From: CAYXZO01 sp964469505
GTDB taxonomy: Bacteria; Fidelibacterota; UBA8477; JABMPR01
Length of the DNA stretch: 64,000 nucleotides
Direction: 5' to 3'
NCBI GenBank assembly: GCA_964469505.1
Contig: CAYXZO010000002.1
Span: 23,963-87,962 of the forward strand
Shown here: positions 45,525 to 55,201 of the stretch, piece by piece
How the letters are laid out: every line of letters begins with the position of its first letter
How positions within the stretch are numbered: the first letter of the stretch is position 1
Program-made: the position numbers and the translations under genes
The notes under the pieces: generated by a model
What the model was told of the DNA's origin: nothing
Database searches by the model: none
What the model saw: the letters and a program-made list of their open reading frames with translations, nothing else

Positions 45525-46893
45525 GGCGGTAACCGAACTCCCGGATCAACTCCCAGCGGAAAACGTGGCGCTCCCGGGTGGTTTCATAAGTCACCCAGAT
45601 TCCCAATAATCCGAACAGGACATCTGGAGTCCACATGGCGGTCACCGGACTGATCACAAGTCGGTCCGCCAACTCCTCCCCGGCGATCATGAATGCCCAA
45701 TAAAAGAAGAACATGGCCATGGCTGCTATAATAGCTGCTGAGGATTTACGAGTCATAACCCCCAGCGGAACCCCCATCAAGGCAAAGACCAGGCAAGCCA
45801 CAGGCATGGCTAACTTTTTGTGAATTTCCACTCCGTACTTGTTGATCTGTCGCCGGTAGCTGTGCAACACCTTCTGCTGCACCCGCAATTGATTGACAGC
45901 TCGATTCCAAGCCCGCCAGTTAAGTCCTTCCGGTTTAGGTTGGCCTGGAGTAAAAAGGTGAACGGTGTCCAGCAATGCTGCGAAAGAATGTAGTGTATCC
46001 CCTTTGAACAGGGGACTTTTCAGGAAGATATCCTCCATTCGTCGTTGGACTTTTTCAATGCGCTCCCGGTAACGTTTGATTTTAGCCTGCATCATGGAGA
46101 TAGACATCTCCCGATCTCCCCGAATGCTGGAGCGATAATGTTTGAGCTGCAAATTACTGACCTTGATGGCTAAGCGGGTCGAATCAAAAAATTCCCGTTG
46201 GTAATCGCCCAGTTTACCCACCTGCAAAACATGTTTCTCACCATCGTACAGGTGCAGAATCACCCAATCGCCTTTAGTAGTCAACCGTCCCCTTCGGGCA
46301 AAGATAGACACCTGTTGTTGACGGTCGCCTTTGGAGAAAATCATCACTCCCTCAAAGCCGGCGGGGGTCACTTTGTCCACCCTAAGGTTATATTCCGGCA
46401 AATCTTCTATGAAATACCCAGGTACAATATCCAAATCCGGTCGCTTGCGATAAATATCGGAGCTTAGGAGGCGGGCTTGGTGGTTTACATCAGGCAGGAT
46501 GCGATCGTTGAAATAGGCCGTAAAAGCCCCAACTAACAGAGCAAAAATCAAAGCCGGCGCCATTATGCGCGGTAAGGCCACTCCGCTGGCTCTCAGGGCC
46601 GTAACTTCATGATCCGCCGCCAAACGCCCGTAAGCCAGCAAGACCGCCACCAGCACTGACATGGGCAGGGCCAGTGCCAGCATCCACGCCAGGTTGAGGA
46701 CAATTAATTTGATCACCACCCATAATGGTAGACCTTTTCCCAGAATCCGGTCCATGGAACGGATTAGGAAGTTAACTACAAATATCAGGGTTAGAACTAC
46801 CAAAGAGAGAGTAAAGGGGGGCAACAACTCACCGAACAAATACCGGTCCAGTCGGTGAAGACGAAAAAGTCTATTCGGACGCAGCTGCGACAC
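45487..46893 (-). CDS. LptF/LptG-family permease (YjgP/YjgQ)
   Basis: 468 residues. Three N-terminal and three C-terminal membrane helices surround a periplasmic beta-jellyroll region (about 130-260) with a longer insertion up to about 350. LDRYLFGELLPPFTLSL and KKLAMPVACLVFALMGVPLG are typical. LptF and LptG form the inner-membrane part of the LPS transporter; the family member cannot be told because only one copy is here. Its stop overlaps the convergent SDR gene by 38 bases. The upstream SDR stop is 1 base away. Confidence 0.9.
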   Translation of the reverse strand: MSQLRPNRLFRLHRLDRYLFGELLPPFTLSLVVLTLIFVVNFLIRSMDRILGKGLPLWVVIKLIVLNLAWMLALALPMSVLVAVLLAYGRLAADHEVTALRASGVALPRIMAPALIFALLVGAFTAYFNDRILPDVNHQARLLSSDIYRKRPDLDIVPGYFIEDLPEYNLRVDKVTPAGFEGVMIFSKGDRQQQVSIFARRGRLTTKGDWVILHLYDGEKHVLQVGKLGDYQREFFDSTRLAIKVSNLQLKHYRSSIRGDREMSISMMQAKIKRYRERIEKVQRRMEDIFLKSPLFKGDTLHSFAALLDTVHLFTPGQPKPEGLNWRAWNRAVNQLRVQQKVLHSYRRQINKYGVEIHKKLAMPVACLVFALMGVPLGVMTRKSSAAIIAAMAMFFFYWAFMIAGEELADRLVISPVTAMWTPDVLFGLLGIWVTYETTRERHVFRWELIREFGYRLIPRYLRRRQPE

Positions 46894-46894
46894 C

Positions 46895-47722
46895 TCAGCC
46901 TGCTTTTTCGGTAGCTTTTGGTGCAGGTGTGCTTTTCCGGCGGGGTCCTAACGCCTTTGAGCCCAGATAATCATACACAGTATCGGGTAGGTGATACAGA
47001 ATTTTGCCAAAAAGAGCCATGGGCCAGGGGAAGGTGTAGCGTTTTTTCCCCTTTAGAATAGCAGTGACAATTTTGCGGGCTGCCGGCTCCACATCCATCA
47101 GAAAAGGCATGGGATAGCGATTTTCAGCGGTCATGGGGGTACGAATATAGCCGGGGCGAATATCCGTCACTTTGATCCCCTTGTAGCTCACCCTAAAGCG
47201 CAAAGCCTCCAGATAGGTTCGGAATCCTGCTTTCGTGGCGCTGTAAACTACAGCCCCAGCTAATCCCCGATAACCGGCAATGCTGGAGATGCCTACCAGA
47301 TGACCTCGGCCTTGCCGTAACATGCCGCGGGCAAAAAATTCCAGGGTGTAAATGGCGGCCCTGAAATTTAAATCGACAATCATCAGCGCCTTGTCAGGAT
47401 TATCATCGCTAGGATATTTCAGGAAGAAATTAGCTCCTGCGTTGGCGATAACCAGGTCTAGGGGACCCGTTTCAGCTTCAATTCGCGAGAAAACCTCTGC
47501 TGTCTGGCCCAGGTTCCGCAGGTCACAAGGGCAAACCAGCCCTTCCCCTCCGCGAGCGGATACCATAGCCGCAGTTTCTTCCAACGCTTTCCGGCGACGA
47601 GCTATCAAATAAATCCTTACCCCGGGCCGGGCCAGCTCCTGAGCCACATAGCGACCGATTCCGCTGGAGGCTCCAGTGATTAATATGCGCTGATAAGGAA
47701 AAGTCTCTATTTCTCCTACCAT
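46895..47722 (-). CDS. SDR-family oxidoreductase
   Basis: A 275-residue classical short-chain dehydrogenase with GASSGIGRYV (18-27), an NAG-type motif (VIANAGANFFL), catalytic Ser in GISSIAGYRG and YSATKAG for Tyr and Lys. The C-terminus ends in a hydrophobic PWPMALFGKILYHLPD and a basic tail, suggesting membrane association. Substrate unknown; YMPMPF-like and DltE-like relatives act on lipids or sterol-like substrates. AGGGGG lies before the ATG; lptF-like follows directly. Confidence 0.88.
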   Translation of the reverse strand: MVGEIETFPYQRILITGASSGIGRYVAQELARPGVRIYLIARRRKALEETAAMVSARGGEGLVCPCDLRNLGQTAEVFSRIEAETGPLDLVIANAGANFFLKYPSDDNPDKALMIVDLNFRAAIYTLEFFARGMLRQGRGHLVGISSIAGYRGLAGAVVYSATKAGFRTYLEALRFRVSYKGIKVTDIRPGYIRTPMTAENRYPMPFLMDVEPAARKIVTAILKGKKRYTFPWPMALFGKILYHLPDTVYDYLGSKALGPRRKSTPAPKATEKAG

Positions 47723-47815
47723 AAGGTTAGCCCCCTAATTCCAAGCTTCTCCTGCCGAAATATTCAGTCGCTCTTTAACTACCTTCCACACCCAATATTC
47801 AGACATATGATTCAA

Positions 47816-47837
47816 AAATGGCCGCCACATCGGCGGC
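47816..47837 (-). terminator. Terminator after coaE
   Basis: A GCCGCC/GGCGGC stem with a 5-base loop; on the minus strand it is followed by CATTTTTGAA. It lies 39 bases after the coaE stop and separates the nucleotide gene unit from the SDR-lptF unit. Confidence 0.7.
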
Positions 47838-47876
47838 AGGAATTTTCATACGCGAATGGCCGGGCCTAAAAGCACT

Positions 47877-48506
47877 TCACCGGCTTATGTCACCGGATTG
47901 TAGCTCGGGGAAGCGGGTCATCAGTTGCTGGAAAATCTTTTCCAGCTGATGTTCCAGATGAGGTTTATCACCATCGTTATGCACTACATAATCCGCCCGC
48001 TGGGCCTTATCCTCCTGGGGTAGTTGCAGATTATCCCTTCTTTTGAAATCTTCCCATCCCAATCCACTCCGTTGGGACACCCGGGCGTAGCGAATTTCCA
48101 GGGGCGCCACCACTACAATCACTGCATCCAGATTTTGCTCCAGCCCAGCTTCGAATATCAGGGGCGCATCCACTACAAAAAGACGCTCCTGACGGCTTGC
48201 GGCCAACTCCCGTCGTTGCTGTAAATTCTCCAACACCGGGGGATGAATCAGACCATTGAGAATCTGCTGGGAACCGGCATCAGCAAAAGCCACTTTGGCC
48301 AAACTAGCGAAATCAACTCGCCCCTCAGTATCGAGAATGCCAGACCCGAACGCTTCCTTCAAACGTCGCTGGATGTCCAGGCGGGTGCTTAATATTTCCT
48401 TGGCCACTTTATCTGCCTCTACTACTACCGCTCCTTTCTTGGCAAACCAGGCTGTTGCAGTAGACTTACCGGCTCCGATGCTGCCCGTGATACCCAGAGT
48501 AACCAT
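47877..48506 (-). CDS. coaE: Dephospho-CoA kinase
   Basis: A 209-residue kinase with P-loop GSIGAGKST (8-16), VVEADKVAKEI, a lid region with PLEIRYARVSQRSG and a late DNLQLPQEDKAQRADYVVHNDGD, all typical of CoaE. Phosphorylates the ribose 3' hydroxyl of dephospho-CoA, the last step of CoA synthesis. It starts 10 bases after adk. Confidence 0.95.
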   Translation of the reverse strand: MVTLGITGSIGAGKSTATAWFAKKGAVVVEADKVAKEILSTRLDIQRRLKEAFGSGILDTEGRVDFASLAKVAFADAGSQQILNGLIHPPVLENLQQRRELAASRQERLFVVDAPLIFEAGLEQNLDAVIVVVAPLEIRYARVSQRSGLGWEDFKRRDNLQLPQEDKAQRADYVVHNDGDKPHLEHQLEKIFQQLMTRFPELQSGDISR

Positions 48507-48516
48507 GAATATTTAC

Positions 48517-49167
48517 CTAATCCCTCAGTACGGCCTGAATGCGCTGAAAAACCTCACCCACCGTTCCGGTACCATCGATGGGCCGCACCAATCCCCGGCT
48601 CTCATAATATTCAATGAGGGGTTCGGTCTGATTCTGATACACTTTCAGCCGGTTAAGCACCGTCTCTTCCGAGTCGTCGGGCCGTTGATATAACTCCCCC
48701 CCATCATAATCACACTTACCAGCTTCTTTGGGTGGATTAAACAGCAGGTTGTAGATGTGTCCGCATGTACGGCAGGTGCGCCGGGAGGTGAGCCTCTTAA
48801 TCAACTCTTCCCGGGGAACCTGCAAAACCAAAACGTGATCTATTTGCTGCCCCCGGGCCGCCAAAAGCTCCTGCAACCCTTCCGCCTGTCTGACCGTCCG
48901 GGGGAAACCATCCAGGATATACCCACGGGCTAATTCCGGCTTGTCCAGCTCGGCCGCTACCATATCCAGGATTATTTCATCCGGCACCAATTCACCGGCA
49001 TCCATATAGGCTTGTGCTTTCTGACCCAACGGGGTTTTAAGGCGACGATTCTCCCTGAGAATATCTCCAGTGGATAGCTGCACCAGTCCGTAGGTCTCCA
49101 TGATACGTTTGGCCTGGGTGCCTTTACCGGCCCCAGGTGGTCCCAGAAATATCAGATGCCATGCCAT
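48517..49167 (-). CDS. adk: Adenylate kinase (zinc-binding lid)
   Basis: A 216-residue long-form adenylate kinase. P-loop GPPGAGKGTQ (9-18), LSTGDILRENR, LDGFPRTVRQAEGL, and a lid with CRTCGHIYN and KCDYDGGELYQRPDDS. The lid carries Cys, Cys, Cys and Asp for a structural zinc, as in Bacillus-type enzymes. Interconverts ATP, ADP and AMP. Lies between the nucleoside transporter and coaE genes. Confidence 0.97.
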   Translation of the reverse strand: MAWHLIFLGPPGAGKGTQAKRIMETYGLVQLSTGDILRENRRLKTPLGQKAQAYMDAGELVPDEIILDMVAAELDKPELARGYILDGFPRTVRQAEGLQELLAARGQQIDHVLVLQVPREELIKRLTSRRTCRTCGHIYNLLFNPPKEAGKCDYDGGELYQRPDDSEETVLNRLKVYQNQTEPLIEYYESRGLVRPIDGTGTVGEVFQRIQAVLRD

Positions 49168-49184
49168 GACCGATTCCCTTCCTT

Positions 49185-50402
49185 CTAAAGCATAATTCCC
49201 GCAATAGTGGCGGTCAGCCAGGAAGCCAGAGCTCCGGCGAACATGGCCTTGACTGCCAGGCGGGAAAGATCTTTCCGGCGTTCCGGAGCCAGAGCTCCAA
49301 TACCACCGATTTGAATACCAATGGAGGCGAAGTTAGCAAAACCGCACAAAGCATATGACGCAATGATAGCTGACTTCGTTTGTAGCGTCCCCAACGTTTC
49401 CTGGAGGTGACCATAGGCTATAAGCTCTGTCAAAACCAGCTTTTCTCCCATTAAGCCGCCAATTTTTAGTATGTCCTGATATGGTACGCCCATTACAAAA
49501 GCCAAGGGAGAGAAGATCCAGCCCAGAATCTCTTGCAGGCTGGTATGGGCCAAGCCCAGGATGTAATTGATCCCTGCCAATAAGGCCACAATGGCGATGA
49601 GCAAGGCAGCCACATTGGCAGCCAGACGCATACCATCGGTGGCCCCCTGGGTGACGGCTTCCATTACATTATCAGATTGCCGGGGGATATCAATTTTTAG
49701 ATCTCCCCTGGTAACTGATTCTTCCGTTTCGGGAAAAACAATCTTAGCCATTACCAGGGCAGCGGGCGCACTCATAACGGAGGCGGCCATTAAATGTCCG
49801 GCGATGTTGGGAATATTAGACAGCCACTTCACGTAAACGGCCATTACCCCTCCAGCGATAGTGGCAAACCCCCCGGTCATTATGGCCATCAACTCGCTCT
49901 TGGTCATGTCATGGAGAAAAGGTCTGATTACGAGGGGTGCTTCCGTTTGGCCTACAAAAATGTTGGCTGAAGCCGAAAGAGTCTCGGAGCCGCTGGTGCC
50001 CATGGTGCGTTGCATAAGACGCGCTACAGCCTTTACTATCACTTGCATGATACCCAAGTGGTATAGAATTGCCATGAAAGCACTGAAAAAAATTATTGTA
50101 GGTAAAACCTGAAATGCGAAAAAGAACCCCAACGACCCCTCATGGCCGGGACCCACCGCCAGATTACCGAATACGAACCGGGCACCTTCATCGGAGAAAG
50201 AAAGAAGTTTGCGAATCACTTTATCGAAAAGTTCGAATAAAGGACGTCCGACAGGAGTTTTTAAAATAAAGAGGGCAAAAACTATCTGGAGACCTAATCC
50301 CCAAATCACTACTCGACGGTCGATGGCCTTGCGATTATTGGACATGGCGTAGGCGATCCCCAGCAGAGTAACTATTCCCAGAAGTCCTATTAAGCGGTGC
50401 AT
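49185..50402 (-). CDS. Concentrative nucleoside transporter (NupC/CNT family)
   Basis: A 405-residue inner-membrane transporter with about ten helices. Family motifs: GQTEAPLVIRPFL, the region MTGGFATIAGGVMAVYVKWL and a late YALCGFANFASIGIQIGG. Takes up nucleosides by sodium or proton symport. AAAGGAG precedes the ATG. It is followed by adk and coaE and preceded by cdd on the same strand, which fits a nucleoside salvage role. Confidence 0.93.
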   Translation of the reverse strand: MHRLIGLLGIVTLLGIAYAMSNNRKAIDRRVVIWGLGLQIVFALFILKTPVGRPLFELFDKVIRKLLSFSDEGARFVFGNLAVGPGHEGSLGFFFAFQVLPTIIFFSAFMAILYHLGIMQVIVKAVARLMQRTMGTSGSETLSASANIFVGQTEAPLVIRPFLHDMTKSELMAIMTGGFATIAGGVMAVYVKWLSNIPNIAGHLMAASVMSAPAALVMAKIVFPETEESVTRGDLKIDIPRQSDNVMEAVTQGATDGMRLAANVAALLIAIVALLAGINYILGLAHTSLQEILGWIFSPLAFVMGVPYQDILKIGGLMGEKLVLTELIAYGHLQETLGTLQTKSAIIASYALCGFANFASIGIQIGGIGALAPERRKDLSRLAVKAMFAGALASWLTATIAGIML

Positions 50403-50561
50403 TCCATTACTCCTTTTCTGGATTTCAAATAGAATAGCCAGGAGAAATTAGACAAAAGCATAAGTCCAGAAGAGTAGAAAACCTTATAACCGGGGTATTT
50501 TGCTGAAGCTTTGTGGACACGGGGAATAATTCGTCAGAATCCACAGAAATATCAGGATAAC

Positions 50562-50960
50562 TCAATCGGCCCCCAGTTCATCGGAGTCAAAAGGAGCCGG
50601 CAACAGAGCCAAGCTAGTAGTTTCCTGAACAATGCGACCGGCATCATCCACCAATATGATCGGGATATCCCCACATAGCTCATAAATAACCTGACGGCAG
50701 GCCCCGCAAGGAGAAGCGCCATTTTCGGTCGCCAGTACCAGTTTTTTTATTTTGGTTGCTCCCTCAGCCACCGCCCGGAATAGGGCTACGCGCTCGGCAC
50801 AGCAAGCCAAACCATAGCTGGCATTTTCCACATTGCAGCCAGTAATAATGCGCCCGTCCTCGCTTTCTAGAGCCGTTCCGACCCGATATTTGGAGTAAGG
50901 GGCATAAGCCCGCTTTCGGACTTCCAAAGCAGCAGCGATTAGTTCTTTAAGCTCCATCAT
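50562..50960 (-). CDS. cdd: Cytidine deaminase
   Basis: A 132-residue homotetrameric-type cytidine deaminase. The zinc site and catalytic Glu are in CNVENASYGLACCAERVALF and PCGACRQV. Converts cytidine and deoxycytidine to uridine forms. Its start overlaps the rhomboid gene stop (ATGATG). The transporter gene follows 160 bases later. Confidence 0.95.
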   Translation of the reverse strand: MMELKELIAAALEVRKRAYAPYSKYRVGTALESEDGRIITGCNVENASYGLACCAERVALFRAVAEGATKIKKLVLATENGASPCGACRQVIYELCGDIPIILVDDAGRIVQETTSLALLPAPFDSDELGAD

Positions 50961-51598
50961 GGGCGGCGGCTTAGTTTAAAATTATGGTAGAGATAATACA
51001 GCACCAATCCGCAGATGAAGCCTCCGATGTGGGCCATATAGGCTACATTACCTCCAGCAGCCGACAATTGGTAAAGGAACTGGCTGACAATCCAGGCGCC
51101 AATGAACCAACCGGCGGGTATTTCCCAGAAAAAGAAGAAAAACACCCAGGTTAAAACTCGCGCCCGGGGATAGCGCACAGCATAGGCTCCCAACACACCC
51201 GAGATGGCTCCGGAGGCCCCGACCAGTACCCCAGGGGATTGGACTCCGAAAAAAGGATCTAGATAAACTTCAGTTAATGCTGCCCCAACACCGCACAGGA
51301 GATAAAAAACGAGAAAAACCCCATGACCCAGCGAGCCCTCCACATTGTCACCAAAGATGTAAAGAAACCACAAATTGAAGGCCAGGTGACCGAATCCACC
51401 ATGAATGAACTGATAAGTGAATAGCTGGATAATTCCCAGGGAAGGCGCGTCAAACCAGGTTGCTTTCCAGAAACCTAAAACTTCCATGCCTGGCATACTT
51501 AACGTGAGCAAGAACATAATCACATTAGTGACGATTAGTCCATAGGTGACCGTAGGATAACGCAAGGGTGGATTTGTGTCGTGCAAAGGAATGAACAT
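50957..51598 (-). CDS. Rhomboid-family intramembrane serine protease
   Basis: A 213-residue protein with six membrane helices. Catalytic Ser is in GASGAISGVLGAY, preceded by the conserved HGGFGHLAFNLWFLYIFG, and the catalytic His in AHIGGFICGL. It cleaves membrane proteins within the bilayer. It sits 10 bases after the M23-like gene and overlaps cdd. Confidence 0.93.
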   Translation of the reverse strand: MFIPLHDTNPPLRYPTVTYGLIVTNVIMFLLTLSMPGMEVLGFWKATWFDAPSLGIIQLFTYQFIHGGFGHLAFNLWFLYIFGDNVEGSLGHGVFLVFYLLCGVGAALTEVYLDPFFGVQSPGVLVGASGAISGVLGAYAVRYPRARVLTWVFFFFFWEIPAGWFIGAWIVSQFLYQLSAAGGNVAYMAHIGGFICGLVLYYLYHNFKLSRRP

Positions 51599-51608
51599 GG
51601 ATCAAGTC

Positions 51609-53879
51609 CTATCGGTGCAATCTGAAGCGGTATCTCTTTTTTGCAATATGACCTTGTTGATCTACCACCTTTAGGTCAACAATATGCACTCCCGATTTGC
51701 TTTCCCAGGGCAAATGATAGGTCAGTTCCTGCCGAAGAGGGTTCCAATTGGGGAATACTATTTGTCCGTCCCAGCGCATAATTATGTTCTGTTCAGGTCT
51801 AGCGATGGGACCAGCATTATCTCTGATCCGCCACACCACCCTTTGACCGGGCCGATAGACTCGTCGTTTGGTTAACAAGCGTATCCTGGGGGGATTATCA
51901 TCGGCTATTAGGAAATAGCGCCCTGGCTTGTTAACCTCAACAGTGATGTAGCCAGCTTCCTTAATACTGCCAGGTAACAATCGTAGCCCGTGAGCTTGCC
52001 GGTAAATACCCCAATGGCGCTCTTCCTGTCCGGTTGGTATCCGAAAAGCCATTTGGGCCGTAAAATTCACTCCCTCCTCCAGGGTAAACAATCCCAACCC
52101 ACTAAAATGAAGGTCATTATAGGAAGCCAGAGCGGTATCCACTTGCAAATGGAAGGAATCAGATGTCGCTTCAACTCTAAAAGACACGTTGAAACCGCTG
52201 ACCACGTCCGAATAGCTATCTCCAGGGCCCAGTTTTAACCATGGTCGTTGTGGGAAATGGAGTTCCTGCCTAGGCCCAAAATGCAATACCGCATCTTTTA
52301 CGGCTCCCCTTATGTCTCCGCTTACCGGCTCCGTTTGGCTTTGGGTGGGTGTCACCCGTATAAGGGGGATAAAAAGATTTTTATAGGGTAACACAAACTG
52401 AATTTTAATGGGAAAGGGTACTGGAGCCAGGGATTCTAACTTTAATACCCATCCTCTAGGACTTTTCTCCCAATCTGCCTCAAGGTCTGGAAGATTCACC
52501 GGCTGGGGAAAGTACAAACCCACCAGGGGTAAACTTTTTAATGGAGCCACAGTTAGCCCTTGTCTCAGTTCTTCCAGCAAGAACTCCCAGCGGGCATTAC
52601 TTAGATCGTAAAGGACTTGATGAGGTTTTACGGGATTATGGCGCAGATCGTAAAAAATAGGACTCGTACCAAGGGAGCTGGAAATGAACCAGACTCGATT
52701 GTCTTGAGCTTCTATTTTCCAAACTGGCCAAGTTGTTAAGGTTGTTAAATAAAACGTGAGATCGGCGGTATTACCATGGAAGTCTTTAAACTCAGCTCGC
52801 AAGCGGTGCAACCCCGGAGATAACTGTAAACGTCCATCCAATCCATCGTGTATAAAGGGCAAACCAGGAGAATTCTCCGGCAAATACAGGTTCAGTACTG
52901 GTTTGCGTTCATCCGCAAGTCCTACTTCGTAAACAACTTCAACCTGATGAGCATAACTGAGAGGTTCCCGATTAAAGGTAAGCGCAAAAGCCAAGGAATC
53001 ATCGACAGTCAGACGCAAGTTATATATGGAATACCAATTACTGGTTCCATCTGCTCTATCAAAGGTGGCCACTGCCAATCCCACTGGACCGGATACATAG
53101 GGGATAAAAGCAGAACGATACTTGGCGCCTCTTTTTATCAACGGTAACCGCAACGGCAACCAACCTCCATTAAGACGCGAATTATCATCCAAAGGGATGA
53201 GGTACAGCCCTTTTATTTCCGGTGGTTTTCGGTCTTGAATTCCGTGGAAGAACTGCAAAGGATTGAGCACAGCGCCGGTGGAGTCCCGAATTTCGAAATG
53301 TAAATGGGGATAGCGAGTGCCGGAAGTTCCCGAATAGGCTAAAACGGCATTCTTTTTCACCGGAAAGCGCTCCGGCGGGAAGGTGAGTTCCACCGCGTAG
53401 CGCCCGGTTTTTTGTTGTTCCTGAATTATCAGCCGTTCTATTGCCCAGGTAAATCGGTCCAGATGGGCGTATACGGCTGTCCGACCATCATTCAGCTTGA
53501 GATACAACACCTTACCGTAGCCGGTGTACCCCACCCTCACCCGCTGTATATAGCCATTGGCCACCGCTTGGCAGGGAATATCCAAAGCACCCCAGGTTTT
53601 AATATCCACACCGCTGTGAAAATGGCCCACGCGGGGTTCACCAAAAGTGGCGGACAGGAAACGATCGGTTCGAATAGGCCAACTATACGTGGAGGAATGG
53701 GCTAGTAAGGAACGAAATCCAGTCCCAACCAGGAAGAAGAATATTAAGGCGAGCCATCGGCTGCCATTGGGAAAAGCAGATGGTAGAGTTAAGTTTGGGA
53801 CGCAATGTTTATAAAAACTAAAAACCGCTCCTTGCCTGATGGGCCCCTGAAGTTTGGCGCTCAATTGAAGCAAGTTCAT
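51609..53879 (-). CDS. M23 metallopeptidase-domain protein
   Basis: About 756 residues. A membrane/signal segment (LALIFFFLVGTGFRSLLA) precedes a lysostaphin-like LytM/M23 domain (about 60-230 from that segment) with HFHSGVDIKTWG, VYAHLDRF and HLHFEIRD, the zinc and catalytic residues of an active peptidase. The rest is beta-rich repeats of unknown use, possibly for binding. It likely cuts peptidoglycan crosslinks or serves as a periplasmic scaffold. The start is unsure: the frame runs to 53960, and I prefer the ATG at 53879 although it lacks a near ribosome site. It overlaps the divergent gene at 53805. Confidence 0.85.
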   Translation of the reverse strand: MNLLQLSAKLQGPIRQGAVFSFYKHCVPNLTLPSAFPNGSRWLALIFFFLVGTGFRSLLAHSSTYSWPIRTDRFLSATFGEPRVGHFHSGVDIKTWGALDIPCQAVANGYIQRVRVGYTGYGKVLYLKLNDGRTAVYAHLDRFTWAIERLIIQEQQKTGRYAVELTFPPERFPVKKNAVLAYSGTSGTRYPHLHFEIRDSTGAVLNPLQFFHGIQDRKPPEIKGLYLIPLDDNSRLNGGWLPLRLPLIKRGAKYRSAFIPYVSGPVGLAVATFDRADGTSNWYSIYNLRLTVDDSLAFALTFNREPLSYAHQVEVVYEVGLADERKPVLNLYLPENSPGLPFIHDGLDGRLQLSPGLHRLRAEFKDFHGNTADLTFYLTTLTTWPVWKIEAQDNRVWFISSSLGTSPIFYDLRHNPVKPHQVLYDLSNARWEFLLEELRQGLTVAPLKSLPLVGLYFPQPVNLPDLEADWEKSPRGWVLKLESLAPVPFPIKIQFVLPYKNLFIPLIRVTPTQSQTEPVSGDIRGAVKDAVLHFGPRQELHFPQRPWLKLGPGDSYSDVVSGFNVSFRVEATSDSFHLQVDTALASYNDLHFSGLGLFTLEEGVNFTAQMAFRIPTGQEERHWGIYRQAHGLRLLPGSIKEAGYITVEVNKPGRYFLIADDNPPRIRLLTKRRVYRPGQRVVWRIRDNAGPIARPEQNIIMRWDGQIVFPNWNPLRQELTYHLPWESKSGVHIVDLKVVDQQGHIAKKRYRFRLHR

Positions 53880-54296
53880 CGTTTGGTGATCTTTTTCCCG
53901 CTGGCTACGAAACAAGCCCGCGTGGCTCGCTATGCTCTCCAACGTTTGAAAAACCACCAAGGGAACCTGGAAATCCGGTTAGTGGTAAATCCCAAAGTAA
54001 CACAATATGTGGAATGGGATTCTGGGAAAATCTGGCTTATTCCCGGGGACGGGAAACGCATGGAATGGAACTCTTTGAGAAACCCCATTGAGAATTTTCG
54101 GCCCGATTTGCTCCTGCAGCTGGAACCGGACCCACCTTCTGGTTTGTTGAAACTGGTAAAGCAGATCCCGACACCGTTGAAAGCTGGGTTGGGAGAAGAT
54201 CTGGAAATATTTAACATCGCCCACCTATTTAATGGGCTTAGTTTTTATGAAAAATCTATTCTTAACCTTATTGGGCTGTTGAATCGGAGGTCTTGA
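53805..54296 (+). CDS. Small protein resembling a GT9 or DUF6913 N-terminal domain
   Basis: 163 residues, no membrane segment. LVIFFPLATKQARVARYALQRL and RPDLLLQLEPDPPSGLLKLVKQ resemble the N-terminal Rossmann half of ADP-heptosyltransferases (GT9) or the short DUF6913-type proteins of Bacteroidota. No catalytic C-terminal half is present. The start may be later than shown, since the first 75 bases overlap the divergent M23 gene. Ends 9 bases before the convergent dksA-like gene. Function unknown. Confidence 0.6.
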   Translation: MFIKTKNRSLPDGPLKFGAQLKQVHRLVIFFPLATKQARVARYALQRLKNHQGNLEIRLVVNPKVTQYVEWDSGKIWLIPGDGKRMEWNSLRNPIENFRPDLLLQLEPDPPSGLLKLVKQIPTPLKAGLGEDLEIFNIAHLFNGLSFYEKSILNLIGLLNRRS

Positions 54297-54305
54297 GGAA
54301 CCGGG

Positions 54306-54701
54306 TTACTGGTTGTTTTTGCGTTGATTAACCGTTTCTTTACAAGCCACGTGATATTTCGCAATTGGGACCGCCTGCAAGCGCTCGATCTCAATGGGTT
54401 TGTGACAAATAGTGCAGATACCGTAAGTGCCGTTTTCAATACGTTCCAGAGCTGCATCGATTTCTTTCAAATACTTAGCCTGACGATGAGCGAACAAGCT
54501 GGTTTTTTCCCGCTCCTGCATATCAGTACCTAGATCAGCCATGTGGTATGCTGCAGTGGAAACATCACCGGCGCTACTGGCTATGGTTTCGTTCAGAGCA
54601 GCAGTTTGATACTCAAGATCTTCCAGAACTTTTTGGCGTTCGGCCAACAAAATTTCTTTAAAGCGGGTAAGGACTTCTTCCGGTTGTTTGCTGTGTTCCA
54701 T
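54306..54701 (-). CDS. DksA/TraR-family zinc-finger protein
   Basis: 131 residues. A helical N-terminal part with acidic coiled segments (about 1-85) is followed by a zinc finger with CTICHKPIEIERL and KYHVACKE (Cys, Cys, Cys/His ligands). Such proteins bind RNA polymerase through the secondary channel and modulate transcription, often with ppGpp. AAAGGAG lies 12 bases before the ATG. Confidence 0.92.
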   Translation of the reverse strand: MEHSKQPEEVLTRFKEILLAERQKVLEDLEYQTAALNETIASSAGDVSTAAYHMADLGTDMQEREKTSLFAHRQAKYLKEIDAALERIENGTYGICTICHKPIEIERLQAVPIAKYHVACKETVNQRKNNQ

Positions 54702-54870
54702 TTTCGTTCCGGTCTCCTTTCAGCAAGGCGCAATATATGGCTTAGTCCTTGAAATACAAGCATTTTGCCGTGTTAAAAATCATTTGGTGCAACCTAGGGC
54801 CCCGCATATATTTCGCCGCTTTGAAGGACTTGACTATAACTGCGTGTTATTTAAATAGAAAGGGTAAACC

Positions 54871-55188
54871 ATGGAAGCGTTAGTATGTCCTGAATGCGGT
54901 GAACCCCTGGACGAAGAGCAATTGGCAAAATCTCTGCTATGTCCCCATTGTAAAACCAATCTTAAAGATAAGAAGTATATGGGTTTCCTCGAATATCTCA
55001 TGGAAGCTGAAATAGTCTCCGATATCGATTTCTTCGACGAATCCATTTTTGGTGACGAATATAACCGTTATGAAGCCTCTGAATTCGATGACAGTGATTT
55101 GCCTGAACCTCCTCCAGAAAAACTGACCTGGGATACTGAAGAAGAGGGCGACGAAGATTGGAACGAAGAGGAGCAACCCCAGTGGTGA
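54871..55188 (+). CDS. Small zinc-ribbon protein with acidic tail
   Basis: 105 residues. The N-terminus is a four-Cys ribbon (CPECGE and CPHCKT; Cys6, 9, 24, 27), then a short helical part, and a long very acidic C-terminus (about 55-105). AAAGGGT precedes the ATG. The DUF3467 gene starts 14 bases later. Function unknown; a nucleic acid or RNA polymerase contact is possible from the composition. Confidence 0.78.
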   Translation: MEALVCPECGEPLDEEQLAKSLLCPHCKTNLKDKKYMGFLEYLMEAEIVSDIDFFDESIFGDEYNRYEASEFDDSDLPEPPPEKLTWDTEEEGDEDWNEEEQPQW

Positions 55189-55201
55189 AAGGTGGGCAGT
55201 G

